From Desulfobaculum sp044987625 (GTDB lineage: Bacteria > Desulfobacterota > Desulfovibrionia > Desulfovibrionales > Desulfovibrionaceae): DNA of 64,000 bases. The notes under the pieces are model-generated. The model did no database searches, had not been told where the DNA came from, and saw only the letters and a program-made list of their open reading frames with translations. A program made the translations under genes and the position numbers. The stretch spans positions 372,001 to 436,000 of the forward strand of contig NZ_JBJDSB010000001.1 of the NCBI RefSeq assembly GCF_044987625.1, in the 5' to 3' direction. This document shows positions 8,770 through 17,559 of this stretch, piece by piece. Numbering within the stretch: position 1 is the first letter of the stretch; each line of letters opens with the position of its first letter.

Positions 8770-9018
8770 TCAGTGGACCTTGCCGCAGCAGGAACCGGGC
8801 ACGCAGCCCTTGTCCGAAGGACGGCTGCCACAGCACCCGCGCCCGCCGGCATCCGGCGTGCGGAATGTACTGCGCCCAACACTTGAGGCACTGGTGGACA
8901 GCAGACGCTCGCCGCCTTCAGCGCCGCAGAATTCGCACGGCTGGACCGGGGCGTCCCCAATCTGCAATGCCTCATAGACCTTGCCACACGACGGACACTT
9001 GTATTCATAAATCGGCAT
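8770..9018 (-). CDS. FmdB-family zinc-ribbon protein
   Basis: The 82-aa protein begins MPIYEYKCPSCG, the FmdB-type regulatory zinc-ribbon start. Two CxxC pairs (C8-C11 and C28-C31) can hold one zinc. The C-terminal tail is unusual: Ser/Gly-rich with extra cysteines (RGCCGSRP, then GSCCGKVH) that could bind another metal. AGGAGG precedes the ATG at 9018; the longer open frame to 9567 runs through the DUF5320 region and is not coding. The function of the family is not known with certainty. It sits 92 nt downstream of the DUF5320 gene and 216 nt upstream of sulfite reductase copy 2. Confidence 0.85.
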   Translation of the reverse strand: MPIYEYKCPSCGKVYEALQIGDAPVQPCEFCGAEGGERLLSTSASSVGRSTFRTPDAGGRGCCGSRPSDKGCVPGSCCGKVH

Positions 9019-9110
9019 TCTTTCCCTCCTGAACTCTGCGCCCGGAAGCGGACCTGCTTCCGGGCGAGTTGTGGTGACGTTTCCCCGCACGGGGTGGTGC
9101 GGGATGAGCG

Positions 9111-9407
9111 TTAGTCGTCGCCCTCGCGACGCAGGGCCTGACGCAGGGTGGCGGCCTCGGTTTCCAGCGCGCTCAGGCGCTGCTCCAGTACGGCGCGCGA
9201 GTTTGCCGCTGCGCCGCCCCAACCGCTCCCGCGCCCCATGGCGCGGCCACCGCCCATGCCACCGCGAAAACCACGGCCACAGCCGCGTCCCATACCGCGA
9301 GGCGCGCCGCCCGCAGGGCCAGCAGGCCCCGCCGAGCCACAGCGCCCGAAACCGCCGCCAGTGCGCGGTCCCTGACCAAGAGGACCTGTTCCATCGAACC
9401 CAGGCAT
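9111..9407 (-). CDS. DUF5320-type glycine-rich protein
   Basis: The 98-aa protein starts MPGFDGTGPLGQGPRTGGG, typical of DUF5320 proteins, which often occur near iron-sulfur or NifB/Mrp-type genes. The middle is a low-complexity Gly/Arg/Met tract with a few cysteines. The last 30 residues form a predicted short coiled coil (AVLEQRLSALETEAATLRQAL). AGGAGG precedes the ATG. Its role is unknown; grouping with a zinc-ribbon and sulfite reductase gene suggests metal or iron-sulfur biology. Confidence 0.8.
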   Translation of the reverse strand: MPGFDGTGPLGQGPRTGGGFGRCGSAGPAGPAGGAPRGMGRGCGRGFRGGMGGGRAMGRGSGWGGAAANSRAVLEQRLSALETEAATLRQALRREGDD

Positions 9408-9614
9408 AGTGCTCCTCCTTTGCTATTGTGACTGCATGGGGAAGAAACGCGTCCACGCGCTCCTCCTCTCTGTATTCACAGCACAAGGCATGCCACAGGA
9501 TTTTTTCCCATAATATTAGAGGGATACAAAAATATACAGATCCATCACCACCGGGCAAACGGCGCATTTTTCGCCCGCCACAGCCCCTCTGCGACGCACT
9601 CTGCGCCCTCTCAC

Positions 9615-11228
9615 CTACTTGGTGCGCACACGGCGTGATACGGGGCGCGGCAGGCCCTGCTTATCGCTCCAGCCCACAAACGCCGCGCCATACCGCAGGG
9701 GCAAAGGAAGGACGGTCTCCGGCTGGGCCGCCGCATCCTGCAGTCCGCCGAGAAGGACAAAGCGGCTCGACGCCCCCTTCACCGCGCCAAGGCGCCGCCG
9801 CAACTCCCGCCACGACTGCGCCGGGTCCGGCCCGGCAAGAAGCCACAAGGACGGCACCTTCAGCCCCTGCGGCGCCAATGCGACCTGCCCTGTGCGCCGC
9901 GCCGGGCCGCGCGTCACAAGGGAGCAGACCAAAAAGCCCTGCTCCAGTTTCTTCGCCGCCAGCAGGGCCAATTCGGCCCCACCCTCGTCACCCCACAGCC
10001 CGACGCGGGATTCGGGCAAATCCATTGCCGCGCGCAGGGCGCTGTGCGCCGCGAGGGCGTCGCTCACCTGATGCGTCCGGGTCAGCGGCCCTGTCACCAC
10101 ATCCGACCCACCGCAGCCACGCCCGTCGTACACCAGCACCGCGCACCCACGCAGGGCCAGCAGGCGCGCCATGGACAGGGCCGATTCCTGCGGGGTGCAG
10201 TGCTCGCAGTGCACCAGCACAAACGCCGCGCGAATGGGTACATCCGGCCTGCGCACAATGGTCCCCTGAAGCCGCACGCCCTTATTGGTGATGGTGATTG
10301 GCTCCTCCATGAAGGTGATGCGTGTGCCGTATTCCATGGGCGGATTCGGCGGCATCCACATCAACTGGGCGGGCTTTTTGATGAGCGGATTGTTGTACCT
10401 GTCCTTCTTGGGCAGGATGGTTACCACGCCTTCCACAGGTTCCTCGGGCAAAAAGTCGGGCCCGTAGGCAAAAACCATTTCCCCATCGCGCCGCAGCGCC
10501 TTGAAGAGCCCGGTTTGCGAGTCGTAGAACAAAAAAGCATCAAAGGCGTCGCGCCCGTCAATGATACTGACGAAACGCTCCCCGCCCATGTGGTAGTGGC
10601 CGAAATAATCGCCGGGCACAAAGGTATCCGCGCCGCAACGCTCCAGCGCAAAGGTTTGGGCGAATCCCGCAAACCCACGCAGACCGCCGACATGCACGGT
10701 GCCTTCCTCGTCGGTGTAGGCGCCGGGCATGGCGGACCCGTCATCTGGTGCGGGCTGTGAAGTGGCGGGCTGTGGTGGAGGCGGTGCAGACGCGGCGCCA
10801 TGGCTGCTCACAGGCTTTGGGGCGCTGGCCTGCGGCGGGCCAGATTTCGGTGGTGCAGAAGGCGGCGCAGAGGGCACCGATGACGCCGCCGGACGCGGCG
10901 CGGGCGATGCCGTCTGGCGCTGTGGGGCGGGCGGCGGCGTGGCGGGTTGCGGCGTCGCCACAGGCTTTTTGGCCGGATGGGCGGAGGTCTGCTCCTGTGG
11001 CGGCTTAGTCTGTGGCGGTTCTGGTGGCGGCGGCTCTGCTGGCGGCGCGGCAGGGTGCTGGCCCTCGGCCACCAGCGGCGGCACGCGGTCCACAATATCC
11101 ACGGTGTAGACGTCCGGACGCATGGGGATGAGCCGCAACTCCACGCCAGCGAGCCAGATGGCGGCGGCAAGCACCGTCACATGCAGGGCCGTGGACGCCA
11201 CGGCGCAGAGTATCCGAAGCCAACGCAT
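9615..11228 (-). CDS. TonB-like N-terminus fused to a non-canonical alpha/beta-hydrolase
   Basis: This 537-aa protein has three parts. Residues about 5-30 form an N-terminal membrane anchor, and residues about 50-170 are a long Pro/Ala/Gln-rich periplasmic linker like that of TonB proteins. A C-terminal domain follows with alpha/beta-hydrolase features: FVLVHCEH, then YDGRGCGGSD, then the elbow GLWGDEGGAELAL. In active serine hydrolases the elbow is GxSxG; here the nucleophile position is E415, so the domain may be catalytically inactive or use other chemistry. No TonB C-terminal domain is seen. The gene stands alone, 261 bp from the divergent methyltransferase. A dienelactone-hydrolase-like activity is possible but not supported. 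Confidence 0.65.
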   Translation of the reverse strand: MRWLRILCAVASTALHVTVLAAAIWLAGVELRLIPMRPDVYTVDIVDRVPPLVAEGQHPAAPPAEPPPPEPPQTKPPQEQTSAHPAKKPVATPQPATPPPAPQRQTASPAPRPAASSVPSAPPSAPPKSGPPQASAPKPVSSHGAASAPPPPQPATSQPAPDDGSAMPGAYTDEEGTVHVGGLRGFAGFAQTFALERCGADTFVPGDYFGHYHMGGERFVSIIDGRDAFDAFLFYDSQTGLFKALRRDGEMVFAYGPDFLPEEPVEGVVTILPKKDRYNNPLIKKPAQLMWMPPNPPMEYGTRITFMEEPITITNKGVRLQGTIVRRPDVPIRAAFVLVHCEHCTPQESALSMARLLALRGCAVLVYDGRGCGGSDVVTGPLTRTHQVSDALAAHSALRAAMDLPESRVGLWGDEGGAELALLAAKKLEQGFLVCSLVTRGPARRTGQVALAPQGLKVPSLWLLAGPDPAQSWRELRRRLGAVKGASSRFVLLGGLQDAAAQPETVLPLPLRYGAAFVGWSDKQGLPRPVSRRVRTK

Positions 11229-11489
11229 CCAGCCGCTCCTTCACGGCGCGCGGCGCGGCACCATGCCGCACCCGGCGCGGGTCCCATAAGTCTACACCAG
11301 TTCCAGAGCGGCATAAAGCGCAGTATCTTCATATGTTGCGAGGCCTTGCGCACCGCGCCGCAAAAGTCCTCTCCTCCCCGGCCCCGGCTGGCAGGCTTCC
11401 CTGCGTCCTGCTTCCCCAGCCGCCGCGTGCCGGAGTCCACCCTTGCCTCCCTCAAGGCGGGCCACTATGCTGGCCCGCAGGAGACGCCA

Positions 11490-12104
11490 ATGAACCACCG
11501 CATCTACAAGAACGTCACAGACTACTACGACGCCAACGCCCGGACCTTTACGGCCGAGACCAAAGACCTTGACCTCTCCCACGCGTGGGAGCCGTTTCTT
11601 GCCGACCTGCCAAGCCCAGCGCGCATACTGGACGCCGGTTGCGGCTCCGGGCGCGACGCCCTCGTCTTCCTGCGGCGCGGACATGATGTGACGGCCTGCG
11701 ACGCCTCCGCCCGCATGGTGGCCGAAGCCCGCGCAAACACGGGCTTGCCTGTGCACCACATCGCCTTTCACGACATCCCGTGGCAGCAGGCCTTTGACGG
11801 CGTGTGGGCCAACGCTTCGCTGCTGCATGTGCCCCATGCGGATCTGCCCACCGCCCTTGAGCGGCTGGGGCGCGCCCTTGTTGTTGGCGGCACGCTGTAT
11901 GTCTCCTTTAAGCATGGCACGGACGAAGGCATGGCCCGTGGCGGAACGCTCTTCTTCTCCCGCTGTGATGAAGACAGAATGCGCCGACTTGTGGAGACCC
12001 AGCCCACCCTGCGCCTTGACCGGGTGTGGACCACGCCGGATACACGCCCCGCCCGCAGCCATCAGCGCTGGCTGCACGCCCTTCTCTCGCGCGTGGAGCC
12101 GTAA
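11490..12104 (+). CDS. Class I SAM-dependent methyltransferase
   Basis: The 204-aa protein has the Rossmann SAM motif I ILDAGCGSGRDAL, the acidic end of strand 2 VTACDASARM, and a motif IV region GVWANASLLHVP, as in UbiE/Tam-like small-molecule methyltransferases. It lacks extra domains and its substrate is unknown. The ATG at 11490 has GGAG six bases upstream; the much longer open frame to 10947 overlaps the divergent gene and is not coding. It is monocistronic, followed by a separate two-component gene at 12254. Confidence 0.85.
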   Translation: MNHRIYKNVTDYYDANARTFTAETKDLDLSHAWEPFLADLPSPARILDAGCGSGRDALVFLRRGHDVTACDASARMVAEARANTGLPVHHIAFHDIPWQQAFDGVWANASLLHVPHADLPTALERLGRALVVGGTLYVSFKHGTDEGMARGGTLFFSRCDEDRMRRLVETQPTLRLDRVWTTPDTRPARSHQRWLHALLSRVEP

Positions 12105-12253
12105 GGCGCCGCATGCTCCCTGCCGCGCCCCAGAAGGCCCGCCATCCACAAACGCTTTGACTCCATTCTTCACTATGCAGTAGACTCTGGCGCATATAAC
12201 TCCGTGGTCCGGCTTGAGGTTCTTCGTCTTCAACCGCGCAAGGAGCACACAGG

Positions 12254-13432
12254 ATGAGCGACTCCGATATGACGTCCACCACGCCCGCAAGCGACATTTT
12301 CCCCCCTGAACAGGCCGCGGGCATCACCATTTTGACCATTGACGACGAGGCCATGATCCGGGAAAGCATTCAGGCTTTTCTGGAGGACTGTGGATATAAG
12401 GTCCTACAGGCCGAAAATGGCCGTGTTGGTCTGGACGTCTTCCGCAATAAACAACCGGACCTCATTCTGGTGGACCTGCGCATGCCGGAGGTGGACGGAC
12501 TGGACGTGCTGGCCAGCGTCACGCGCGAATCGCCACTCACGCCCGTCATCGTCGTCTCCGGAACGGGCATTCTGCACGACGCCATTGAGGCCCTGCGCCT
12601 TGGCGCGTGGGACTATGTGACTAAACCCATTCAAGACATGTCCATTCTGGAGCGCTCCGTCACCAAGGCGCTCACCCGCGCCAAAAACCTGCACCGCCGC
12701 GTCCGCTACCGCGAGGAACTGGAGCGCGACGTGGAACTGCGTACCCGCGAACTGCTGGAAGCCAACCACCGCCTCAATGAACAAATGCGCGAGCGCGAAC
12801 GCGCCGAGCAGCGCCTTATAGACTCCCTGCGCGAAAAGGAAGTCCTGCTCAAGGAAATCCACCACCGCGTCAAAAACAACCTGCAAATCATCTCCAGCCT
12901 GCTGTACCTGCAATCCCAGCACATTGAGGACGACCACGCCCGCGCCGTGTTTACGGAAAGCCGCAGCCGCGTGAAATCCATGGCCCTCGTGCATGAAAAG
13001 CTCTACCAGTCGCAGGACCTCGCCCGCATCGACTACCACGAGTATCTCGTCAATTTCGTCGGCTACCTGATGCAGACCTACCACTCGCCCCAGCGCACCA
13101 TTCAGTTGGACCTGCAAGTCGACGACGTCTATTTGCCCGTAGACAGCGCCATCCCCACCAGCCTCATCATCAATGAGCTGGTCACCAATGCCCTCAAGTA
13201 CGCGTGGAGCGAGGACGAATCCGGCACCCTTACAGTGTCGCTGGCCTCCAACGGCTCGCGCGTGGAACTGCGCGTCAGCGACGACGGGGCGGGCCTGCCG
13301 GACGGCTTTGTGCCCGAGAACTCCGAAACCCTTGGCATGCAACTGGTGGTGAACCTCGTCACCCAGCTCCACGGCGAGTTTGAAGTCCGCACAGAGAACG
13401 GAACCGCCTTTATCATCAGCTTTGGCGTGTAG
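12254..13432 (+). CDS. Receiver domain fused to a HisKA_2-type histidine kinase
   Basis: This 392-aa cytoplasmic hybrid has an N-terminal receiver (about 24-140) with phosphoacceptor D74 in ILVDLRMP and the TKP lysine near 124, then a coiled-coil linker rich in Arg/Glu (about 145-195). A HisKA_2-type dimerization domain carries H203 in KEIHHRVKNNLQ. The C-terminal ATPase domain has the N box INELVTNALKYA and G box VSDDGAGLPDGF. Such proteins usually receive phosphate from another kinase or sense through the receiver. AAGGAG lies eight bases before the ATG. No cognate regulator is adjacent. Confidence 0.9.
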   Translation: MSDSDMTSTTPASDIFPPEQAAGITILTIDDEAMIRESIQAFLEDCGYKVLQAENGRVGLDVFRNKQPDLILVDLRMPEVDGLDVLASVTRESPLTPVIVVSGTGILHDAIEALRLGAWDYVTKPIQDMSILERSVTKALTRAKNLHRRVRYREELERDVELRTRELLEANHRLNEQMRERERAEQRLIDSLREKEVLLKEIHHRVKNNLQIISSLLYLQSQHIEDDHARAVFTESRSRVKSMALVHEKLYQSQDLARIDYHEYLVNFVGYLMQTYHSPQRTIQLDLQVDDVYLPVDSAIPTSLIINELVTNALKYAWSEDESGTLTVSLASNGSRVELRVSDDGAGLPDGFVPENSETLGMQLVVNLVTQLHGEFEVRTENGTAFIISFGV

Positions 13433-13455
13433 CCCCGCTCCTTCCGCCACAGAAC

Positions 13456-13496
13456 GCGAAACGGGCCGGGAGGCATTGCCTCCCGGCCCGTTTCGC
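13456..13496. terminator. Bidirectional terminator, long palindrome
   Basis: A perfect 20-bp inverted repeat with a single T between the arms (13456-13475 and 13477-13496) separates the convergent kinase and znuB-like genes. A-rich and T-rich ends allow it to work in both directions. Confidence 0.85.
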
Positions 13497-13516
13497 ATCG
13501 TTTCTATGCCGCCGCG

Positions 13517-14344
13517 CTACTCTAGGCGCTTCATGGCGCGGCGCTTTTGCACGCGCGCGCCAAGGCCGCACACGGCGTAGACAACCACCGCCACGGCAAT
13601 AATGGCCGCGCCGGAGGTCAGGTCAAAGACGTACGCCAACGCCAGCCCCGCCACACAAAAGCCCGCCGCAAGCAGCGCCGCCCGCCACATCATGGAGAAC
13701 AGCGACGGCGCGCGGTGCACAACAATACCCGGCGGAATGGACAGCAGTGCAATGACGAGGATAAGCCCCACCACGCGGATGACCATCACCACGGAGGCAC
13801 CAATCATCGCCAGCAGAACAAAATGCAGCGCCACCACCGGCACGCCGCGAACGCCCGCAAACGCGCCGTCATAGGACATGGCCTCAAAGTCCTTATACAG
13901 CGTCAGCGTCACGCACAGAATAAGCACGTCCAGCCCCGCCATCAGCCATAAATCCTGCGTGGGCACCGCAAGGATGCTGCCAAACAGAAAGCTCATCAGG
14001 TCCACATTGTACCCGGGGGTGAAGTCGAGCAAAATCATGCCCAGCGCCATCCCCCCGGCCCACATCACGCCGATAATGCTATCTGCCTGCTGCATATTGC
14101 GCGCAGTCACCGAAGCCATGGCCCCGCTGGCCGCCACGGAAAAACCCACCGCGCAGGGCAACACGGGCCAGCCCATGAACGACGCAAGGCCCAGCCCGCC
14201 ATAGGCCGCATGGGCCACAGCGCCGGACAAAAACACAATGCGGTTCACCACCACAAGCGAGCCGATAACCCCGCAGGCTATGCTGGCCAGCATGGCCGCC
14301 ATCAGGGCGTTTTGCATAAATTCAAACTGCAGCGCTTCTATCAT
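13517..14344 (-). CDS. ZnuB-like metal ABC transporter permease
   Basis: The 275-aa protein is a polytopic inner-membrane protein of the ABC-3 family (zinc/manganese uptake). The segment starting FLSGAVAHAAYGGLGLA and the LLSIPPGIVV loop are typical. About eight membrane spans can be picked out. The start MIEALQFEF at 14344 overlaps the stop of the ATPase gene as ATGA. No substrate-binding protein (ZnuA type) follows or precedes in this window, so the metal is inferred from family and from the neighbouring CDF exporter. Confidence 0.88.
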   Translation of the reverse strand: MIEALQFEFMQNALMAAMLASIACGVIGSLVVVNRIVFLSGAVAHAAYGGLGLASFMGWPVLPCAVGFSVAASGAMASVTARNMQQADSIIGVMWAGGMALGMILLDFTPGYNVDLMSFLFGSILAVPTQDLWLMAGLDVLILCVTLTLYKDFEAMSYDGAFAGVRGVPVVALHFVLLAMIGASVVMVIRVVGLILVIALLSIPPGIVVHRAPSLFSMMWRAALLAAGFCVAGLALAYVFDLTSGAAIIAVAVVVYAVCGLGARVQKRRAMKRLE

Positions 14345-15183
14345 CCACGGCCTCCGGCATCCTTTGTGGCGGAGCCGGGCACGGTGACGCCCCAGTTCTC
14401 GCTGTGTTCGCATGGCGCAACAACGCGGTGCGGCACGTCCCCATGGGCAAAGACCTCCACCGGGCAAGAACCCTCGGGTTCACTGCCATACATCATCATA
14501 AGCATGTCGCGCGTAATCTCGGGCCGGTCATGGAAGTGCAGGGTACGGTTCACGCACGCCACGGTATGCGCCCCGGCGGCCACGATGCTAAGGTCGTGGC
14601 TCACATGGACGATGGTCATATCCGCATTCAGCTCCGACAGCAGTTCCAGCAGGCCGGAGCGGCCCGCGGCGTCTACGCTGGCGGTAGGCTCGTCAAGCAA
14701 AAGCAGTTCCGGGTCGGACACAAGGGCGCGGGCGATGTACACGCGCTGGCGCTGGCCACCGGAGAGACGATCAATGCGCCGGGTGCGGTATTCCAGCATG
14801 CCCACACGGTCCAGCGCCTCATGCGCGCGGCGCTTTTCCTCGCGCGAGAAGAACCACCCGCGTCCGGTCTGACCGATAAGGCCCATGAGCGCCACCCGCT
14901 CCACATTGATGGGAAAGTCGCGCGCGGCCTCATTCAGCTGCGGCATATAGCCAATGCGCGAAACCACGCGCCCCGGCCGCTCGCCCAGCACACGCACGGT
15001 GCCGCTGACCGGCGTCAACGCGCCAAGCAGCAGTTTGAGGAGCGTACTCTTGCCCCCGCCATTGGGACCAAGCACCGCCAAATAGTCCCCACGCTGGACC
15101 GAAAGGTCCACGCCGTCGAGGATGCGGCCGCCCCCGTCATAGGCAAAGCTGACGCCTTGCATTGCAATCACAGTATCGTTCAC
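14341..15183 (-). CDS. ZnuC-like metal ABC transporter ATPase
   Basis: The ATP-binding subunit for the permease at 13517. I chose the GTG at 15183 (280 aa) because GGAGG lies seven bases upstream; an ATG at 15231 would add 16 basic residues without an obvious SD. Walker A GPNGGGKST (39-47), signature LSGGQ (140-144), Walker B LLLLDEP (160-166) and the switch His in HVSHD are intact. The C-terminal 50 residues after the core are longer than in ZnuC and contain several His and Cys residues, which could sense metal; that is inference. Confidence 0.88.
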   Translation of the reverse strand: MNDTVIAMQGVSFAYDGGGRILDGVDLSVQRGDYLAVLGPNGGGKSTLLKLLLGALTPVSGTVRVLGERPGRVVSRIGYMPQLNEAARDFPINVERVALMGLIGQTGRGWFFSREEKRRAHEALDRVGMLEYRTRRIDRLSGGQRQRVYIARALVSDPELLLLDEPTASVDAAGRSGLLELLSELNADMTIVHVSHDLSIVAAGAHTVACVNRTLHFHDRPEITRDMLMMMYGSEPEGSCPVEVFAHGDVPHRVVAPCEHSENWGVTVPGSATKDAGGRG

Positions 15184-15270
15184 GGTTCGCCTCCGGCGAA
15201 AAAAAGAGCGGACGCACCGCTCCATCATCATTCAACGGAAGAACGTGTTGTAATCCCGGTCCAAATTCTG

Positions 15271-16488
15271 TCAAGCACCTGCGGTGTCCTCCGGGGCGCC
15301 TTCCGCCTCGGGTTCGGCCTCGCACACGCTGCCATTGGCGTCCACCAGCCGGACGCCCGCCTCGCGCAGCACAAAGGCGGCTGTGCGCCCCGCGCCGTGC
15401 GCCACCACAACCTCGTCAGGCCGAAAGGACAACAGCCAGCGCCCAACCAGCAGCCCCTTGCCGCGCTCCGCACCGGCGTGGGGGTTCTCCACCACTTCGG
15501 ACTCCTGCACCTCGCCGGTTTCCGCGTCGACCACCTCAATGCAAAATGACGGGGCCGAAGCAAAGTGCACCGGCGCCTCCGGGTCCGGACCGGGCATGGG
15601 CGTCATACGGCGGAAGGTGCTGCCATGGTCATGGTGGGTGCGGATGTGCGCCATAACCACGCGCGGGAATTGCCGGTACAGGTCTTCCTCCAGCCGGTCG
15701 GCCACGCGGTCCGCCACGGTGTGCGACGCCGTGCGCAGCACCACATCCAAATTGATGATAAAGCGCCCGCCAGCGGTCCTGCCGATACACCGTTCAACAT
15801 AGCGCACTTGCGGATGGCGTTCCATAAAGTCCACCACCTCGCGGCGCACGGCCGGGTCCATGCCCGCGTCCATCAGGTCCTTGAGCGTCCGGAAAAGGAG
15901 CGAGCCGCCAGCCCAAAAAACGAAAAGGGACACCGCCCCGGCGGCGTAGCGCTCCAGATGCAGGCCGTAGGCCTGCCCCACAAGGCTGCCCACAACCACA
16001 AGGGTGGACAGGCTGTCCGCCAGATAGTCGCGGGCATCCGCCACCAGCGCTGTAGATCCAAGGCGTTTGCCCTGCCCAAGCTGGTACAGGCCAAAGGCCA
16101 GCGCCACCACAAAGGACCCCACCGCAACAGGCAGGGCCACCTGCACATCAGGCACGCCCGGCGTCCCAAAAATCACCCAGCGTCCGATCTCGTAGGCAGC
16201 AAGGATAACGGCAATGCTGATAACAAGGGTCGCCACGGTCTCGGCCTTGTACAGCCCATAGGGGAAGGACGGATGCCGCCTGCCCGCCAGCCACAGCCCT
16301 ACCCACGCGGCGGCGGAGGCCAAAACATCCGTAGCCGAATGCAGCGCGTCGCCCATAAGGGCGGCACTGCCCGACGCCACGCCCGCCACGCCCTTAACCA
16401 CGGCAAGAGCAAGGTTCAGCGCAACGGATGCAAGGGCGCGCCGCCGTGCGGCGCTGATTTCCATGCGGGCAACGTCCTGTATCTCCAC
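15271..16488 (-). CDS. Cation diffusion facilitator fused to a NifX/NifB-like domain
   Basis: The 405-aa protein is a CDF-type metal exporter. The membrane core carries the metal-site motif GDALHSATD in the second span and a matching DARDYLADS in the fifth, and the cytoplasmic domain follows near 200-280. After it, residues about 295-395 resemble the NifX/NifB dinitrogenase-cofactor-type domain (SFCIEVVDAETGEV, VVENPHAGAERGKG, VVVAHGAGRTAAFVLREAGV). The GTG at 16488 has GGAGG seven bases upstream and is preferred over ATG 16464. It lies upstream of the ZnuCB-like genes, 87 nt away on the same strand, so import and export may be co-regulated. Confidence 0.85.
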   Translation of the reverse strand: MEIQDVARMEISAARRRALASVALNLALAVVKGVAGVASGSAALMGDALHSATDVLASAAAWVGLWLAGRRHPSFPYGLYKAETVATLVISIAVILAAYEIGRWVIFGTPGVPDVQVALPVAVGSFVVALAFGLYQLGQGKRLGSTALVADARDYLADSLSTLVVVGSLVGQAYGLHLERYAAGAVSLFVFWAGGSLLFRTLKDLMDAGMDPAVRREVVDFMERHPQVRYVERCIGRTAGGRFIINLDVVLRTASHTVADRVADRLEEDLYRQFPRVVMAHIRTHHDHGSTFRRMTPMPGPDPEAPVHFASAPSFCIEVVDAETGEVQESEVVENPHAGAERGKGLLVGRWLLSFRPDEVVVAHGAGRTAAFVLREAGVRLVDANGSVCEAEPEAEGAPEDTAGA

Positions 16489-16690
16489 GAAATTTCCTCC
16501 ACTTCCCACAAAGGGCATTCAATGCGATAATATTCCTGACACGTTACAGACCGAGCGCCCCGAGTCAATGCCGGGACCACTCTTTCTGCGTTGACCACGC
16601 GGAGCAAATCGTGCATGGACGCACTGCCGGAGGGACGCACCGCTATGACGGGTCAGCCCCCGGACGTCACGAGAAAAGACGGATTCCGCC

Positions 16691-17098
16691 ATGCTACATA
16701 AAAAGAATATACGCATCCTTGTGGCCGACAGGTCCGAGCTGATGCAAAAATACATCCGCCGCATCCTTCAGGACGACGGCTACCCAAACGTGGTGACCGC
16801 GGACACGGGCCTTGAGGTCATCGACCAGCTCAAGGCGTCGCACGTGGACTGCATTGTCTGTTGTTGGGATCTGCCCAAGATTAAGGGCATAGACATTCTG
16901 CGCAATCTGCGCGGGATGAACCGGACCCGCAACATCCCGTTCATCATGGTCACGGCCAAAGGCGGCGCGGAATTCCTTGCGCAGGCGCGTAAGCTCGGCG
17001 TCTCTGCCTATGTGACCAAGCCCTTCACCCCGGACACCTTTAAAAAAGGGTTCATCTCCGCCCTCGTCCGGCACGGGCACATCACCCGCGCGGACTAG
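16691..17098 (+). CDS. Stand-alone CheY-like response regulator
   Basis: A 135-aa single receiver domain. The acidic pocket (VADRSE region), phosphoacceptor D60 in CCWDLPKIKG, the switch Thr in MVTAKG and the conserved Lys in YVTKPF are present. One acidic residue of the usual DD pair is replaced (AD-R). There is no output domain, so it should act by protein contact, as CheY does. Its partner is unknown. It converges with another stand-alone receiver at 17182-17559. Confidence 0.88.
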   Translation: MLHKKNIRILVADRSELMQKYIRRILQDDGYPNVVTADTGLEVIDQLKASHVDCIVCCWDLPKIKGIDILRNLRGMNRTRNIPFIMVTAKGGAEFLAQARKLGVSAYVTKPFTPDTFKKGFISALVRHGHITRAD

Positions 17099-17181
17099 CC
17101 GCGCTACATCCGCAGATGCGACGTGACGTGCGCGCGGCACGTGTCTGCCGGTGCGCCAGCCCTCTCCCTTCCCCCCGCAAA

Positions 17182-17559
17182 TCAGGCAGAAGCACACACG
17201 CTGGCGCAGAAGCGGTTCAGCACCTCGCGCAGGTCCGCGTCCTCCACGGGCTTGGTCAAAAAGGCGACCCCGCCGACCTCGCTGGCCCGCTGCGCCGTTG
17301 CCCTGTCGGACGAGGCCGACACGAACACCACGGGTACCGGGCAGATGCCGCGGATGGCCTGCGCGGCCTCAATACCGTCGCGCCGTCCGGCGAGGTAGAC
17401 ATCCATAAACACCACATCCACAGGCCGCTGCCGCACACAGTGCAGCGCGCTGCCCGCGCAGTCCGCCACATCCACAGCCGTGATGCCCATGGCCCGCAGC
17501 TTATACGTCAGTTCCATGGCGATAATGGTTTCATCCTCCACCACCAGCACTCGGCACAT
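17182..17559 (-). CDS. Stand-alone response regulator receiver protein
   Basis: A 125-aa single receiver domain that starts MCRVLVVEDETIIAMEL. It has the DE pair, the phosphoacceptor Asp in VVFMDVYLAGRRDG, VSAS as switch region and FLTKPV with the conserved Lys. It resembles receivers of the AmiR/CpdR-like group that pair with HisKA_2-type kinases (DVYLxGxxDG motif). GGGGGAG precedes the ATG at 17559; the longer frame upstream is not coding. It could partner with the kinase at 12254, but no direct link is visible. Confidence 0.85.
   Translation of the reverse strand: MCRVLVVEDETIIAMELTYKLRAMGITAVDVADCAGSALHCVRQRPVDVVFMDVYLAGRRDGIEAAQAIRGICPVPVVFVSASSDRATAQRASEVGGVAFLTKPVEDADLREVLNRFCASVCASA

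Noticed and set aside
10947..11489. N-terminal extension of the methyltransferase
   Set aside because: It overlaps the divergent TonB-like gene; the ATG at 11490 with GGAG gives the normal family start.
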